Assembly (NCBI GenBank): GCA_947044405.1
Contig: CAMRHE010000169.1
Coordinates: 2,170,501 to 2,234,500 of the forward strand
Direction of reading: 5' to 3'
Origin: Leptodactylus fallax
Taxonomy: Eukaryota; Chordata; Amphibia; Anura; Leptodactylidae
DNA: 64,000 bases
Part shown: positions 20,816 to 31,619 of the stretch, piece after piece
Layout of the letters: every line of letters starts with the position of its first letter
Position numbering within the stretch: position 1 is the stretch's first letter
Program-made: the position numbers and the translations under genes
Notes under the pieces: generated by a model
Told to the model about the DNA's origin: nothing
Database searches by the model: none
What the model saw: only the letters and a program-made list of their open reading frames with translations

Positions 20816-21700
20816 CAGGTTTACACTGTTAAAAGCATTGACTCACTGCGCTGTTTAACTACACGTTAACAACATGGCTTTCCTAACCTCCTCTGCTTAT
20901 TTCTTTCAGTTGCACCAGTTTCCTTTTTCTGTGTTATACCATACTGGTAATATTGGCCTCTGGATCTCTGGGTATCTTGTCTAAGGCTAGATTATTTCAC
21001 AGCTCTTCTCTTTGTAACAATCAGGGGGTGTGGATCCACTGTACACCTAACCGGTTTATCTTTGGAATACTTCCAAGGGGCTTGTCTAAGTGGATCTCTG
21101 CTTTCAACTTTCTGGAGTTCGTCATAAGGAACCACCAGGTCGCTACCTCTAGGAGTAGTTGCAGTGTGGGTTGTTTGAGTTTAAGTTTACAGTGTTTTTA
21201 GTTGAAATTAATAGGTTCATGGGGGAATCAGCCAAGAGAGGAGTTCAGGCTGAGGTCAGCATGGACATGGAGTCTAAGTCAGTGGTCAGGCAATAGATTA
21301 GGGCTGTTAGTACAAGTTCAGTGGTCAAGAATATGCCAAGGTCAGATACAGGTATTTAGAGTCTAGGATAGTAACCAGAGACAAAGTCAAGTAGCAAGCT
21401 GGGGTCAAACACAGTAACGGATCAAAGCACAATGTAACATCTTGACAGTACCATAGCCAGCTAGAAAATCTTGCTCAGGTACTCTATTGTGCGTGAAGGC
21501 ACCTAATGTAGCCAGGGGCAGGCTGGGATTGGCTAGGGCCAACTTAGTTGTTTGATTGTTACACTGTAATGTGACGTGCACTCTTCTTGCAGGGGCTGAG
21601 GGACTAGGGGCCCACCATGGTTAAGGCTGCCACCAGGGGACTGTGTGCCAGTCCAAGCCTGACTGTAGAGATTGCTCAAAATGGACTTACTGTTACACCA
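20816..21700. other. Unique DNA with one repeat fragment
   Basis: At about 21503-21662 there is a small hAT-like fragment: CAGGGGCAGGCTGGGATTGG at the left and a CCAGTCCAAGCCTGAC right end in inverse, with GGGGCCCACCATGG between. The rest shows nothing recognisable. Confidence 0.4.
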
Positions 21701-22882
21701 TAGCTCCCAACCGTCCCTCATATGGCGGGACAGACCTGATTTTACACTGCTATCCCGCAGTCCCAGATAGCTTACAGTTTGTCCTGCTATGCCCCTGAAG
21801 TGTTTTGCTGTTAACAAACTTTATTAGGTTAGGGTAAAGGCTAAATGGAAGATGCTAAATCCTAGTGGGCTAAAGGACCTTTGATGATGTCATGACCATG
21901 TGATCAGACTCTTGTGTGGGCAGAGCTATTCTGGATACTGCGGGACAGTGTGATGTTACACAGAAAGCTGGGAATGAGAGTGATCGAAGATAAGGAGGAG
22001 AGAAGAGACAGCATGTATGAGCAAGAGGAGGGAACTGGGGACAGATGTAGGGGGCAGTTAAACTGAAGGCAGATGTAGGGGGCAGTTAAACTGAAGGCAG
22101 ATGAAGGGTGCAATTAAACTGGGGGCAGATGAACTGGCAATTAAACTGAAGGCAGATTAATGGGGAATTAAACTGGTGGTAGATAAAGGACATTAAGCTG
22201 GTGGCAGAGAAAGGGGGACATTAAATTGGTGGTAGATGGAGGGGCCAATTAAACTGAGGGCAGATGAAGGAGGCATTAAGATGGTGGCAGATGAAGGGGG
22301 GACATTAAATTGGTGGTAGATGAAGGGGGGACATTAAGATGGTGGCAGTTGAAGGGGAGCATTAAGTTGGTGGCAGATGAAGGGGGACATTAAGATGATG
22401 GCAGATAAAGGGGGACATTAAACTGGGGGCAGATGGAGGGGGACATTAAACTGGGGGGGGCAGATGGATGGTGACATTAAACTGGGGGCAAGTGGAGGAG
22501 GATATTAAACCGTGGGGGGTAGCTGGAGGGGGACATGTCTGCCTCTAGTTGCCCCCAGTTTAATGTCCCCCTCCAACTACGCCCACTGTTTAATGTCACC
22601 CTCCAGCTGCCCCATAGTTTAATTTCACCCTCTAGTTTCTGCCAGTTTAAACTGGGGCACGAGGAGAAGGACTTAATACTGTGGGGCAATTGGAGATGAA
22701 CATTATAATGTGGGGCATATAATGTTAGGGTGACTGTAGGAGCATTATCCTGTGTGGGGGCACATGGAAAAATAGATGAGAATGGGAGGAGTCAACACAT
22801 AAGTGGGTGGAGCTAAATTTACCACGGCACGCATAGCATATTTTGTCCCTCTTTCTATCCTTTGAAAGTTGGGAGGTATTTT
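21698..22882. mobile_element. Non-autonomous DNA transposon with ATAGCTCCCAAC ends
   Basis: The left end reads CATAGCTCCCAACCGTCCCT, followed by GGCGGGACAGACCTGAT; the right end reads GTCCCTCTTTCTATCC then AAGTTGGGAGGTATT. The pair ATAGCTCCCAAC / GTTGGGAGGTAT forms the terminal inverted repeat, and GTCCCTC recurs near both ends. The target duplication is not clear. The middle holds a minisatellite that changes orientation. Confidence 0.6.
22040..22660. repeat. Minisatellite of about 32 bp that inverts midway
   Basis: Plus-strand units such as GGGGGCAGATGAAGGGGGAC followed by ATTAAACTG run from about 22040 to 22538 (about 15 units). From about 22540 to 22655 the units are in reverse complement (TTGCCCCCAGTTTAATGTCC, CCCTCCAACTACGCCC, CAGTTTAATTTCACCCTC). 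Opposed units form a potential long hairpin at the flip point. Confidence 0.88.
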
Positions 22883-23384
22883 ACAATAAGTATATGCTTA
22901 TAAATCCATGGTACCTGTGAAGGCGCATCAGCATAAACGTTTTACATGTAATTGGAATGCCATGTTTTTATCTTCAACCTATGCTGGAATAAATGTTCCT
23001 GGCAGAAATGTATCTCATATAATGCTATTCTGAAATATTGTTTTATTGCTCTACTAAGTCTTATTTGCTTGATTGCTAAGCATCCGCCAATACAGCATGT
23101 TAGGAGAGCTGTTCAAAGGCTGGCAAACTTTGTAGACCATATAACCCTTATCTTCCAAGTCCCACTTCAAGACTGCGCTAAGTGAGGTAATTCATAATAA
23201 ATAAAGATTGCTATCTTGTATTTTTCAAGTTCAGGAATGGAATAATAGGTGTTCAGGAATGATATAATGAATTTCTACACAGTGCTTCTCTCTCATCAGA
23301 TGTATCTGTAGTGCCATGAGTGTGCTCTTCAAGCAGTCTGTTTCTTTTGCTCTTAAGATCTTTTTATATGAGCCGATGATTGAG
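22883..23384. other. Unique DNA, nothing recognised
   Basis: No termini, RNA gene or convincing frame. Confidence 0.45.
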
Positions 23385-23685
23385 CAAGTGAAAATTTATA
23401 GGAACGTTATCTGCATTGTTGGAACGTTACAATCATTGCTGTATGTAAACAGCCTTCCGATGACCCGACAAACTAGCAAATGCTCGCTTGTCAGCTGACC
23501 GCACTTTTATGAATAAATGACAATACTCATTGGTTGAGTGCATTCCCCGTCTGCTGCCAACAAATGTAAAGTGTATGGGGATTAATAATGGTACTAACAA
23601 TCTTTCATCTCCAAACTAACAATGATTGTTGCACGCAGTGTAAATATCAGTTATCGAACGCTGATCACCATGCTGTCTATAAGGG
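23385..23685. mobile_element. CpG-decayed MITE-like repeat, copy 1
   Basis: It contains AATCATTGCTGTATGTAAAC, GATGACCCGACAAACTAGCA, CAACAAATGTAAAGTGTATG and CTAACAATGATTGTTGC. Many TG/CA dinucleotides sit where an older CpG-rich sequence would be expected. A shorter, similar stretch is at 57225-57440 (GACAAATGCAAACTGTATGG). The family name is unknown. Confidence 0.4.
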
Positions 23686-24099
23686 ATTTCCAACTGTAAG
23701 GCCTCTTTGACATGTGCAGATTTGCAGGTTATGTGCTGTCTGTGGTTGATTCGCTTTTCACATATGATTAAACTTTTTTCACAAAAGATCAACTTTTCTT
23801 TTGTTTTATTTTCTACACTTCATCTGTGTCTCCTTTTTCATGGATTCATAGACTTTTATTGCAAACATATTTGGCTCCTCATTTTTCTGGGCACCTGATC
23901 CACATAATATAACCACACACCCCCAGGAATGAATTATACCCCAGAGAATTTTTGCTAGTCCCGTGACCCCCTTCTCTGTGGCCATGCACTGTAACTACAG
24001 CCTAATCCTATACACTTCTATGCGACAAGGCTGTAATTACATTACACGGTCACAATAAAATAGACAGTGTGCTATGTAAACAGTGAAGGGGTCACTGTG

Positions 24100-24222
24100 C
24101 TTGCATGTGCACCATGGCCACTTTAAACAGATGATCAGTGGGGGACCCATGTGTTGGAACCCCACTGAGGATTGATCATCAATAAAAATGAGCTGGAAAA
24201 CACCTTTTATAAAGCCCAATTG
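24100..24222. mobile_element. MITE family G fragment
   Basis: Family G elements carry a GATCAGTGGGGG-type inner motif and a pyrimidine-rich AACMCCTTT end. Here AGATGATCAGTGGGGGACCC and GATTGATCATCAATAAAAAT are followed by GCTGGAAAACACCTTTTAT. Confidence 0.5.
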
Positions 24223-24224
24223 CC

Positions 24225-24432
24225 CCTTTATATTATGCCTCCTGAGAAAAATACTGCCCCTTATATAAATGATCCCCCCTTATATTCATGAAGCCCCCGA
24301 ACAACCCCTTAGATAAATAATACCCATTATGCCGCCTTATAGAAATGATCCCCCTCTCCTTATGGTCATAATGCCCCCTAATGACCGCATTATATAAATA
24401 ATGCCCTTTATATTCTTTATGCCCCCCTATTC
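24225..24432 (+). repeat. Degenerate tandem repeat, about 40-bp units
   Basis: Units resemble TGCCCCTTATATAAATGAT followed by CCCCCTTATATTCATGA; about five units with indels. It is too degenerate for exact borders. Confidence 0.6.
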
Positions 24433-25160
24433 TACACAACTGATATTGTTTGCTTGGAGATTTGTCCAGACTATTGTTTTTAAACAACTTGTCCCTTTGG
24501 CAGATTTGTTAAATTTTGTAAGCTACCCTATGGCATCATATAGGAGAAAACAATACTGAGCTCGGGGAGTTTCCTATTATTTGATTGATTGATGTATTTT
24601 AAGTAAATGCTTCCAGATGGGGGGGGTTATCATACAGTACATCACATGCCAGATTCTAGCCTGAAATGTATGCCACATGTCAAATATTTTGGTGCACAGC
24701 TGTTTTTGTGCCAAAATGTGCAATTTTTATAGCATTTATGCCCTGCAACCAACTTTTCTGAAAATTGGGTGTGGTGCTCAATTGGAGGGGGAGTTGTCTT
24801 CCACAACCCTGTACATTTAATATCATTTATGCCCAAAACTGGTAAATTATAGCTAAAATCTATGCCAGGCCCTAGATTTCAGTTTTTGCCACACAGATTG
24901 AAGGAGATGAGCCTAATTTATTAAGAGGCATATGCTTCTTACGGAATAAAGCACATCTTCAGTCCTCCACCCCAGGCATCAAGATGGGTATGTGAAACGC
25001 CAATCTTGATCAATATTCTTCTGTGATTCCTGCTTGCCCCGCTGACACAGAATCATTGATAGCCTGAGTACAAACTCATACAGATAAGTTATGTTTAATT
25101 TTACCAATGATATACATGTAAAATCTTATGCTGGTGTTCTGTTATGATCACTGTTTAGAG
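24433..25160. other. Unique DNA, nothing recognised
   Basis: AT-rich; no termini or coding sequence that I can support. Confidence 0.45.
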
Positions 25161-25317
25161 CAGGGGTCAGCAACCTTCGGCACTCCAGCTGCTGTGAGAC
25201 TACAACTCTCAACATGCTCATTCACGTCCATGGGAGTTCTAAGAACAGCAGAGCATGGATGCATGCTGGGAGTTCTAGTTTTACAACAGCTGGAGTGCCG
25301 AAGGTTGCCTATCCCTG
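25161..25317. mobile_element. hAT-type MITE, 157 bp, copy 2
   Basis: It has the same ends as 13999-14156 (CAGGGGTCAGCAACCTTCGG and CCGAAGGTTGCCTATCCCTG). An exact 8-bp target duplication GTTTAGAG lies at 25153-25160 and 25318-25325. The two copies differ by only a modest number of substitutions. Confidence 0.93.
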
Positions 25318-25325
25318 GTTTAGAG

Positions 25326-26383
25326 GATCCAGACTAAAAATGTAAGAAAAATTAGGATAGTCAATTTACATCCTAAATATTTCATGTCAACTTTAAAAAT
25401 CATCCTAGAAAATGAGGAACACATTGAAGATTCAAAAGCAATCCTGTATATTAGTACAATTCCCAACTAATACTCCAGCTATTACATCTTCTGCTGATCT
25501 GTTTTGCATAAATCTTTTATTATGAGGAAAATCTGTATTACTCTATAAAATACAGGGAGTGTCCCTTTCAAATGTTGTCTAGAACACATAAGAAAATCTA
25601 ATTTTGGAATACACAAGTTTATAGTGTTTTTCAACCTCCTTACAGTTTAGATGTAAGAAATCTACATAAACCGTTGAGCAATTTGGTTATTTATCAATTT
25701 ACAATTTTGAAGGCTTCAGGGCTGAAATTTCCAAGTATGTGCCAGCTCAATTTCTGCAAAGGATTTTCCTGATGATGTGAGTTCTGAAAAGCATAGATTT
25801 TACACTAGAAACTGTGCCTTACCTGATGTAGGTAAAATAATCTTAGATCATTACTAGAGGAGGTCAGTTAATCTGTTGGAAGTGATTCTGTCAATGCTGT
25901 CTGGCTCCAATAACAACTTGCAGGATTGTGAATGTGGCTCTGGACTGTAATGTAACTCAGTACAGCAAACATAAAGCTATGTATTTACAAACAGTTTAAA
26001 GAGTAAAATGATCAGATCCCCATATGTCTCATATATGCTGCTCAGAATTGTACCAACTAAAACGTATTAAGCAATAACTTTAAAGAGGACCTTTCACCTC
26101 CTCCACAAAGTCCAGCCCTTTACATCCTTTATTAGGCTCCTTGACTGCAGACAATGCGGCATAATCCACGCCTGATTGGGCAGTGCCAGAGAACTCAGAT
26201 TCACAACGGCTGGCATAAGACATTAGACAGTAGAGAACCGAATTAGAATGTGAGGCATCAAAGCTAACTACACTGATTGCATGGGAATGGCGGGGGCTAG
26301 AGAAAAACTTTCAGCTGGATATGGATGGACACTACTAAAGGATGCAAAGAACAAGAACAAGAGCCTTGGGGGGGGGGGGGGCA
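25326..26383. other. Unique DNA, nothing firm
   Basis: At 26080-26100 AAAGAGGACCTTTCACCTCC looks like a MITE terminus without a visible partner. There is no credible gene. Confidence 0.45.
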
Positions 26384-26654
26384 CATTGTGAAAACACTGC
26401 ATTTTACATTATCTGCAAAGTGGATGGGATTCTGGCTAATCCCATCCACACATTGCAGAAGAAAATCTGCAGCATGTCAATTGTACCTACGGAAAAGCTG
26501 GAGACTTCCGTACAGGTAAAATAGAGGCAGAAAGTCCTCAGAGGAAAACTCTGTGGACTTTCTGTGCAAAACGCAGCGGAAAAAAAAACTTTGTTTCCTC
26601 CACAATGTTTTCTGTTTTTATGGGTGCAGCTCGCTATGTGGGGCCTAAGCCTTA
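26384..26654. mobile_element. MITE family D, copy 2
   Basis: It has AAAGTGGATGGGATTCTGGC, CAGCATGTCAATTGTACC, GAGGCAGAAAGTCCTCAGAG and the end TATGTGGGGCCTAAGCCTTA. Confidence 0.7.
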
Positions 26655-26885
26655 TAGTGTTTTATTATTGGAATGTGTGTTGGGCAGACAGACTTTTGGA
26701 GCAATAAAGAAGCTCCCCATCCGCAATGAAACTCCTTATTGTTTCAAAGGTACTTTTATGATTGTCTGAATATTGTTTGATTCAGTACTCCTTCACACAG
26801 TGGGACAGATTTACTAAACTAAATACACAAAAAAATGTGCACCAAAAACTGTCCTTTATACTGTGCATCACATTTATTATCTGCT

Positions 26886-27066
26886 TTAGGCTTTATTCAC
26901 ACTTCCATGTTCTACATAAGGGTTTGCAAGCCAAAACCAGAAGTGGAGACTATACAGTTATTTAGTAAGAAATAATGGAAAGATTTATTCCTGCTCGGTG
27001 TCAACCCACCCTTGGTTTTGGTTAGCAATCACTGATGCAAAACACTGCTGTGTGAATAAGACCTAA
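26886..27066. mobile_element. MITE family H, copy 2
   Basis: The ends AGGCTTTATTCACAC and GTGTGAATAAGACCT are inverted copies of each other; 180 bp. It contains paired CCAAAACCAGAAGTGG / CACCCTTGGTTTTGG motifs. Confidence 0.65.
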
Positions 27067-27395
27067 GGCTGAAGCCCCACGTAGCGTAAACGCCACATAT
27101 TTTTACAGTCACTGCAAAGTGGATGGGATTCTGGCTAATCCCATGCACACATTGCAGAGCATAATCTGCAGCGGAAATGCTGTGATTTTAAAAACGCTTA
27201 CATTTTTGCAAATCGCAGCATGTCAATTATATCTATGGAAACACTACCGGTTTCCATATAGGTATAATGGAAGTAGAAAGTCCGCATAGGAAATCTCTGC
27301 GGACTTTCTTTGAAAAGCGCTGTGGGAAAAACCACAATGCGTTTCCGCTGCAGTTTGTGCCACAGCGCTTTTTTGCTGCAGCTGGCCCTGGGGAG
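27066..27395. mobile_element. MITE family D, copy 3
   Basis: It begins AAGGCTGAAGCCCCACGTAG and shows AAAGTGGATGGGATTCTGGC, CGCAGCATGTCAATTATATC, AGGTATAATGGAAGTAGAAA and GCGCTTTTTTGCTGCAGC. Instead of the usual GTGGGGCC terminus it runs straight into the module at 27375-27790, so the two are fused or nested. Confidence 0.7.
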
Positions 27396-27790
27396 GTGAG
27401 TAAAAATAAAAAAACTGTTATACTCAACTTGCCTCACTTCTCCTGGGCATCCTTGCATGTCCAGCGGTCCCCCAGCATCCTCTTTAGGGATCTTCAAGCC
27501 TCTGGTTGAACTCACGTACCCCTGGGTCACTGCTGAGACCTGTGATTGGGCCTCAGTGGTCATGTGGGGGTGCACTAACATCATGACACTTTGACCTACC
27601 ATCATGATTTCGGTGGTCCCCATATCACAGGCCTCAGCAGTAACCGGCAAGAGGTTGAAAGAGGCCTGAAGAGGACACCATGGGACCACCAGATGCCCAT
27701 GAGATGAGGCTAGGTGAGTATAACAGTTTGTTATTATTGCTCACCTCCTCAGAATATAATAGTGTTTTGTGGGTGGTGAACCCCATAAGT
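27375..27790. repeat. Recurring hairpin module, copy 2
   Basis: It matches 15570-15975 in order: GGGGAGGTGAGTA, CTTCTCCTGGGCATCCTTGC, CTGTGATTGGGCCTC, an inverted CAGGCCTCAGCAGTAAC, and TGCTCACCTCCTCAGA. The CRE present in copy 1 is degenerate here. Confidence 0.6.
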
Positions 27791-27926
27791 TTCAGGTTCG
27801 GGTTGAAACTTAAGGAAAATTCAGGTCAAACCCAGTCCCATCCCAATCAGTTCTTTCATCCCTACTGCAGATGCAACAATGTACACCAAAACTGTGTCAA
27901 AGTTGTGAAACAATTTTCTTCCACAA

Positions 27927-28143
27927 ACTAAGGCCCCTTGCACACTTCCGTGTGCAGGCCACCGGCCGTGATTGAACAGCACAGCTGGTGCCCAGACCGT
28001 GCTTCCGTGGCCCCATTCAGTCAATGAATAGGGGCCATGGAAGCACAGCCGCAAAAACAGACAGAAATAGGACCTGTCCTGAGTTTTGCGGCACATAATA
28101 CACGGTCAGAAATGAATGTGTTAGTGTGCAAGGGGTCTAAGGC
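27927..28143. mobile_element. MITE family F, copy 1
   Basis: The ends TAAGGCCCCTTGCACAC and GTGTGCAAGGGGTCTAA are inverted. Inner motifs are TTCCGTGTGCAGGCC, GCTTCCGTGGCCCCATTCAG and GGACCTGTCCTGAGTTTTGC. Relatives are at 35905-36240 and 51008-51344; this one is shorter. Confidence 0.75.
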
Positions 28144-28244
28144 AGCTAATACTGTATGTGGTATAAACTTATACTAGACAGTCTAAAGATGCATCAGATT
28201 TATCATCCTGCAGCATCGACTGTGATAAATCTAAGACGGAAACA

Positions 28245-28582
28245 CAACGTTTTTGGCTGCTGTGAAAAAAAAGCACTATTTTTTACAGTCCCAGCAAAGT
28301 GAATGAGATTCTGGTTAATCTCATCCACAGAAAAAAAGAGCTGCAGAAAAATAGCTTTTTAAAAAAAACCTGTATTTTTGAAAAACGCAGCACATTAATT
28401 TTAGCTGTGGAATAGCAAGCATTTCCCCTATATATTTAATAGGGAAAGAAAAAGTATAAAGAAAAAAGCAGCAAAATCACATTGATCACATTGGAAATAT
28501 ACTGCAAATAAAAACTCAGTCCCTTTTCCCAGCATTTTTTCTGCAGAAATTTTTAGTTGCATTTTGCTTTATGGGGTCTTTG
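28245..28582. mobile_element. MITE family D, copy 4 (diverged)
   Basis: It shows CAAAGTGAATGAGATTCTGG, TAATCTCATCCACAG, AAAAACGCAGCACATTAATT, and a CTTTATGGGGTCTTTGCCTG end. It is more diverged than the other copies. Confidence 0.55.
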
Positions 28583-28883
28583 CCTGAAAGTTAAAAAGGA
28601 TTCCTAAGTATGCACCACTGTTGATTTTTCGTGTTTTTAAAAGCTTTCATGCATTTCAAGCATTTTTCACAACAGGTTTGACAAACCTTTTTCGTGTTGT
28701 TTTTTTGTTTAGCAGCATTATTTTTTTCTGTCATTGTTAAGAGAAAAACCAGAGAAAACATCATAACCAGTGCATGTTGTGTTATGAAATGAAAGTTAGT
28801 GACTTCAAAAAGATACACAAATGACAAAAAAACAAACTTCTACAGACTTAAATACCATGATATTTTGCTATAGACTTTAATGC
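28583..28883. other. Short spacer, nothing recognised
   Basis: No feature supported. Confidence 0.4.
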
Positions 28884-29317
28884 TAAGGCCTCACATAGAG
28901 GGCCACAGCAAAAAAAAAGCACTGTGGGAAAAACCACGGCGGCACCGCATCACTGTTTTTCCCGCATCGCTCTTCACAGAAAGTCTGCAGAGGTTTCCAC
29001 TGTGAACTTTCTGCTTCCATTATACCTATAGGGCAGGGGTGTCAAACTCATTTTCAGCGGGGGCCACTTCAGCCTCACGGGGTACCTTGAAGGGCCAAGA
29101 TTATTTTACACATGTTTAAAAGTAACTTCTCCTTAATAGTTAAGCGAGCTATTAAGGAGTAGTTACATTTGTACATTACTACTGTTACAATCAGCCCTTT
29201 CAGGGCTACCAGGAAGAACATAATGTATTGTTAAAACCTAAGACATTGGCATGTTACATACTATCCTCATCCTTTTCTGAATATATCAAAAATTAAGCAA
29301 TATACAAATACCGTTTA

Positions 29318-29745
29318 CCCCTGCAAACAGTATTATGCTCTATAGTTGCCTCTGCACACGGTATTATGCCCCACAGCGGCCCCTGCACACGGTATTATGC
29401 TCCATAGTTGCCCCTGCACACGGTATTATGCTCCATAGTGGCCCCTGCACACGGTATTATGCTCCATAGTTGCCACTGCACACGGTATTATGCTCCATAG
29501 TGGCCCCTGCACACGTTATTATGCTCCATAGTGGCCCCTGCACACGTTATTAGCCAGTGGCCCCTGCACATGTTATTATGCTCCATAGTGGCCCCTGCAT
29601 TGGTATTATGCTCCTTAGTGGCCCCTGCAAATGGTATTATGCTCCATAGTGGCCCCTGCACACGGTATTATGCTTCATAGTGGCCCCTGCACACGGTATT
29701 ATGCTTCATAGTGGACCCTGCACATGGTATAAATGTCCCATAGTG
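29318..29745 (+). repeat. 31-bp minisatellite, about 14 units
   Basis: The unit is about ACACGGTATTATGCTCCATA plus GTGGCCCCTGC, spacing 31 bp (for example 29355 to 29386). It is the same unit as at 8757-8999. One unit is shortened near 29550 (TTATTAGCCAGTGG). Confidence 0.92.
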
Positions 29746-29759
29746 ACCCCCCACCCATG

Positions 29760-30085
29760 AACTATTATTATACTCTGGGGTCTTTTCAGACCCCAGAGTA
29801 TAATGATCGGAGACCCAGGTGGTGACAAACATAAAACCAGTGTTACTTACCTGGGCTCCAGTGCGCTACCTGCTTTCGGCCCTCTTCAATGTCGCACAGA
29901 CCTGCGTCGCGACATAATGACGTCGACCTGGCTCACGTGACGCCTGGGACGTCACCAAAGAAGGCCGAAACATGCTGGGAGTAACATCGGATCGCCGGAG
30001 AGGTGAGTAACTCTGGTTTTTATGTTTATCACCTCCCCTGGGTCTCCGATTATTATACTCCGGGGTCTGAAAAGACCCTGGAGTA
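29760..30085. repeat. Recurring hairpin module, copy 3
   Basis: It begins with TATTATACTCTGGGGTC and its immediate inverse GACCCCAGAGTATAATGA. It then has ACTTACCTGGGCTCC, a GACGTC-containing core (ATGACGTCGACC, GGGACGTCACC), GAGAGGTGAGTAAC and TCACCTCCCCTGGGTC, closing with ACTCCGGGGTCTGAAAAGAC. It is the counterpart of 15570-15975. Confidence 0.65.
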
Positions 30086-30703
30086 TAATAATAGTAGTAT
30101 TTGATGGGGTTCGCCGGCCGCGACCTCACTTACAGATTCCCGCTCCTGCACACAGCCGCTTCTGCGTCCCATAGCAGAAGGGGTAGCGGGGGCGGCCACG
30201 ATCGATAAGTAAATAGGCCGTTACGTGCCGGGGATATATATAAAAAAAAACTTATCCTCACCTTCCTCCGATGCCTTGATGCAGCCGCCGCCTCCTCCTC
30301 TTCTTCTTGTCCGCGCCATCTGCGTGTCAGCCTAGGAGGTGCGATGACGTCATTGTATCGCCGCCTGCGCTGACATGCAGAGGTCTCATAAACCAACCCA
30401 GGACAGGTATCGCGCATTTTTTTTTTTTTTTTTTTTTTTAAGCGGCCTGTCCTGGGCTGGTTTACATTAAATAGACAATAAAAAATGCCGCCCCCCCGGC
30501 GGGCCAGATAACAGAAGGCCTTGTGTTTGACACCTGTGCTATAGGGAATCCGCCGGTGTTTCTGTAGGTATAATTGACATGCTGAGAATTCCAAAGCAGC
30601 AGGGTTTTGGAAATCACAGCGTGTCCGCTGTGCATATTTTTACACAGTGTGTGGACTGTAAAACATTGCGTTTTTTACGCCACGTGGGGCCCCCCGGACT
30701 AAA

Positions 30704-31077
30704 GGGGTTATCTAGCTTCCAAAAATTTTCTGAAAATAGATCCACAGCAGTGCTAAATACTCACTGTGCCCTTGTACACACTGCACTTGGCTTTATTTTA
30801 CTTGCTGGCCCTTGTATCAACGATGTTTACATGCAATAAATCTGTGGACAAAATAAATTTCCCATGTTTCATCTGCCTGCTCTCACTCTCTGTGTAACCC
30901 TCCCTTTTTCACTCTCCCCTGCAATGAAATCACAGGTAATAAATCACTCTCACATCCGAGGTCACATGCTTGAAAACAAAATGTCGCTCTGAGGTCATTG
31001 ACCTGAAAATAAATCAGATAAAGGTGCCGAATTTAAAAAGGATACATATTAGGAAGTGTTTTGTAAAAAAACACATT
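30704..31077. other. Unique DNA, nothing recognised
   Basis: At 30702-30725 CTAAAGGGGTTATCTAGC resembles a family G terminus with no partner. Nothing else is supported. Confidence 0.4.
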
Positions 31078-31308
31078 GCAGGCCCCACGAGGCCCCACAT
31101 TACAGAAATGCAGCTTTTTTTGTTGCAGATTTTGCTGCGGTTTTTTGAGCCAAAGTCAGGAGTGGATTAAGCAGAAGGGAGAAGTATAAGAGATTCCTAT
31201 ATATTTCCCATTCCTTTTGTAGCCATTCTTGGCTTTGGCTCAAAAAAGCTCAGCAAAATCTGCAACAAAAAAAGCTGCGTTTCCTCAACATGGGGCCTCA
31301 GCCTTAAA
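31078..31308. mobile_element. MITE family C, copy 2
   Basis: AAATGCAGCTTTTTTTGTTG and AACAAAAAAAGCTGCGTTTC are inverted, with inner TTTTTTGAGCCAAAGTCAGG and CTTGGCTTTGGCTCAAAAAA, and the end ACATGGGGCCTCAGCCTTA. Confidence 0.75.
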
Positions 31309-31424
31309 GTATATCTGGTTGCAATGTTGCTGAACTAAATGAAACACTGTAAAAAGTGGCAATGAAAATGCCATATAAAATTCCGTGTAACACATTGTGT
31401 GAGTCCAGTCTAAGCCATTTTATA

Positions 31425-31545
31425 ATCACTGAAAAACCGTCACGGTTTTGGAAATTGCAGCATGTCAATTATACCTATGGAATACCGACGGTTTTCCTTA
31501 TAGGTATAATGGAAGCAGAAAGTCCGCAGAGGAAAACCATTCAGT
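31425..31545. mobile_element. MITE family D, copy 6 (truncated)
   Basis: CGGTTTTGGAAATTGCAGC, ATGTCAATTATACCTATGGA and AGGTATAATGGAAGCAGAAA match the family centre; both ends are missing. Confidence 0.6.
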
Positions 31546-31619
31546 TTCTTCCTTCGTTATAGTGGATGGTTAGGATAAGCCTAAAGTTTTTTTTTTGGAA
31601 ACGTCTGTAATGGGGCATA

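Larger units (their letters stand above)
29034..30538. mobile_element. Non-autonomous hAT-like element, 1505 bp
   Basis: The ends are CAGGGGTGTCAAACTCATTT and, in inverse, CACAGGTGTCAAACACAAGG. An exact 8-bp target duplication CTATAGGG lies at 29026-29033 and 30539-30546. Inner motifs GCGGGGGCCACTTCA and CGGCGGGCCAGAT also suggest inverted subterminal regions. The interior holds the 31-bp array (29318-29745), the hairpin module (29760-30075), a GC-rich stretch and a poly-T run at about 30417-30439. There is no transposase. Confidence 0.92.
28884..30703. mobile_element. MITE family D, copy 5, split by a hAT-like insertion
   Basis: The left half 28884-29033 (TAAGGCCTCACATAGAGGGC ... CCATTATACCTATAGGG) and right half 30539-30703 (CTATAGGGAATCCGCCGGTG ... 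TACGCCACGTGGGGC) together make one family D element. The insertion lies at the centre of the element, at ACCTATAGGG. Confidence 0.85.

Noticed and set aside
22040..22660. Possible coding repeat protein
   Set aside because: Units vary in length with indels that break every frame; an inverted minisatellite explains it.
30130..30594. 154-codon minus-strand open frame with poly-Lys and poly-Glu
   Set aside because: It crosses a poly-T run and the end of a hAT-like element into the host MITE; low-complexity and no family.
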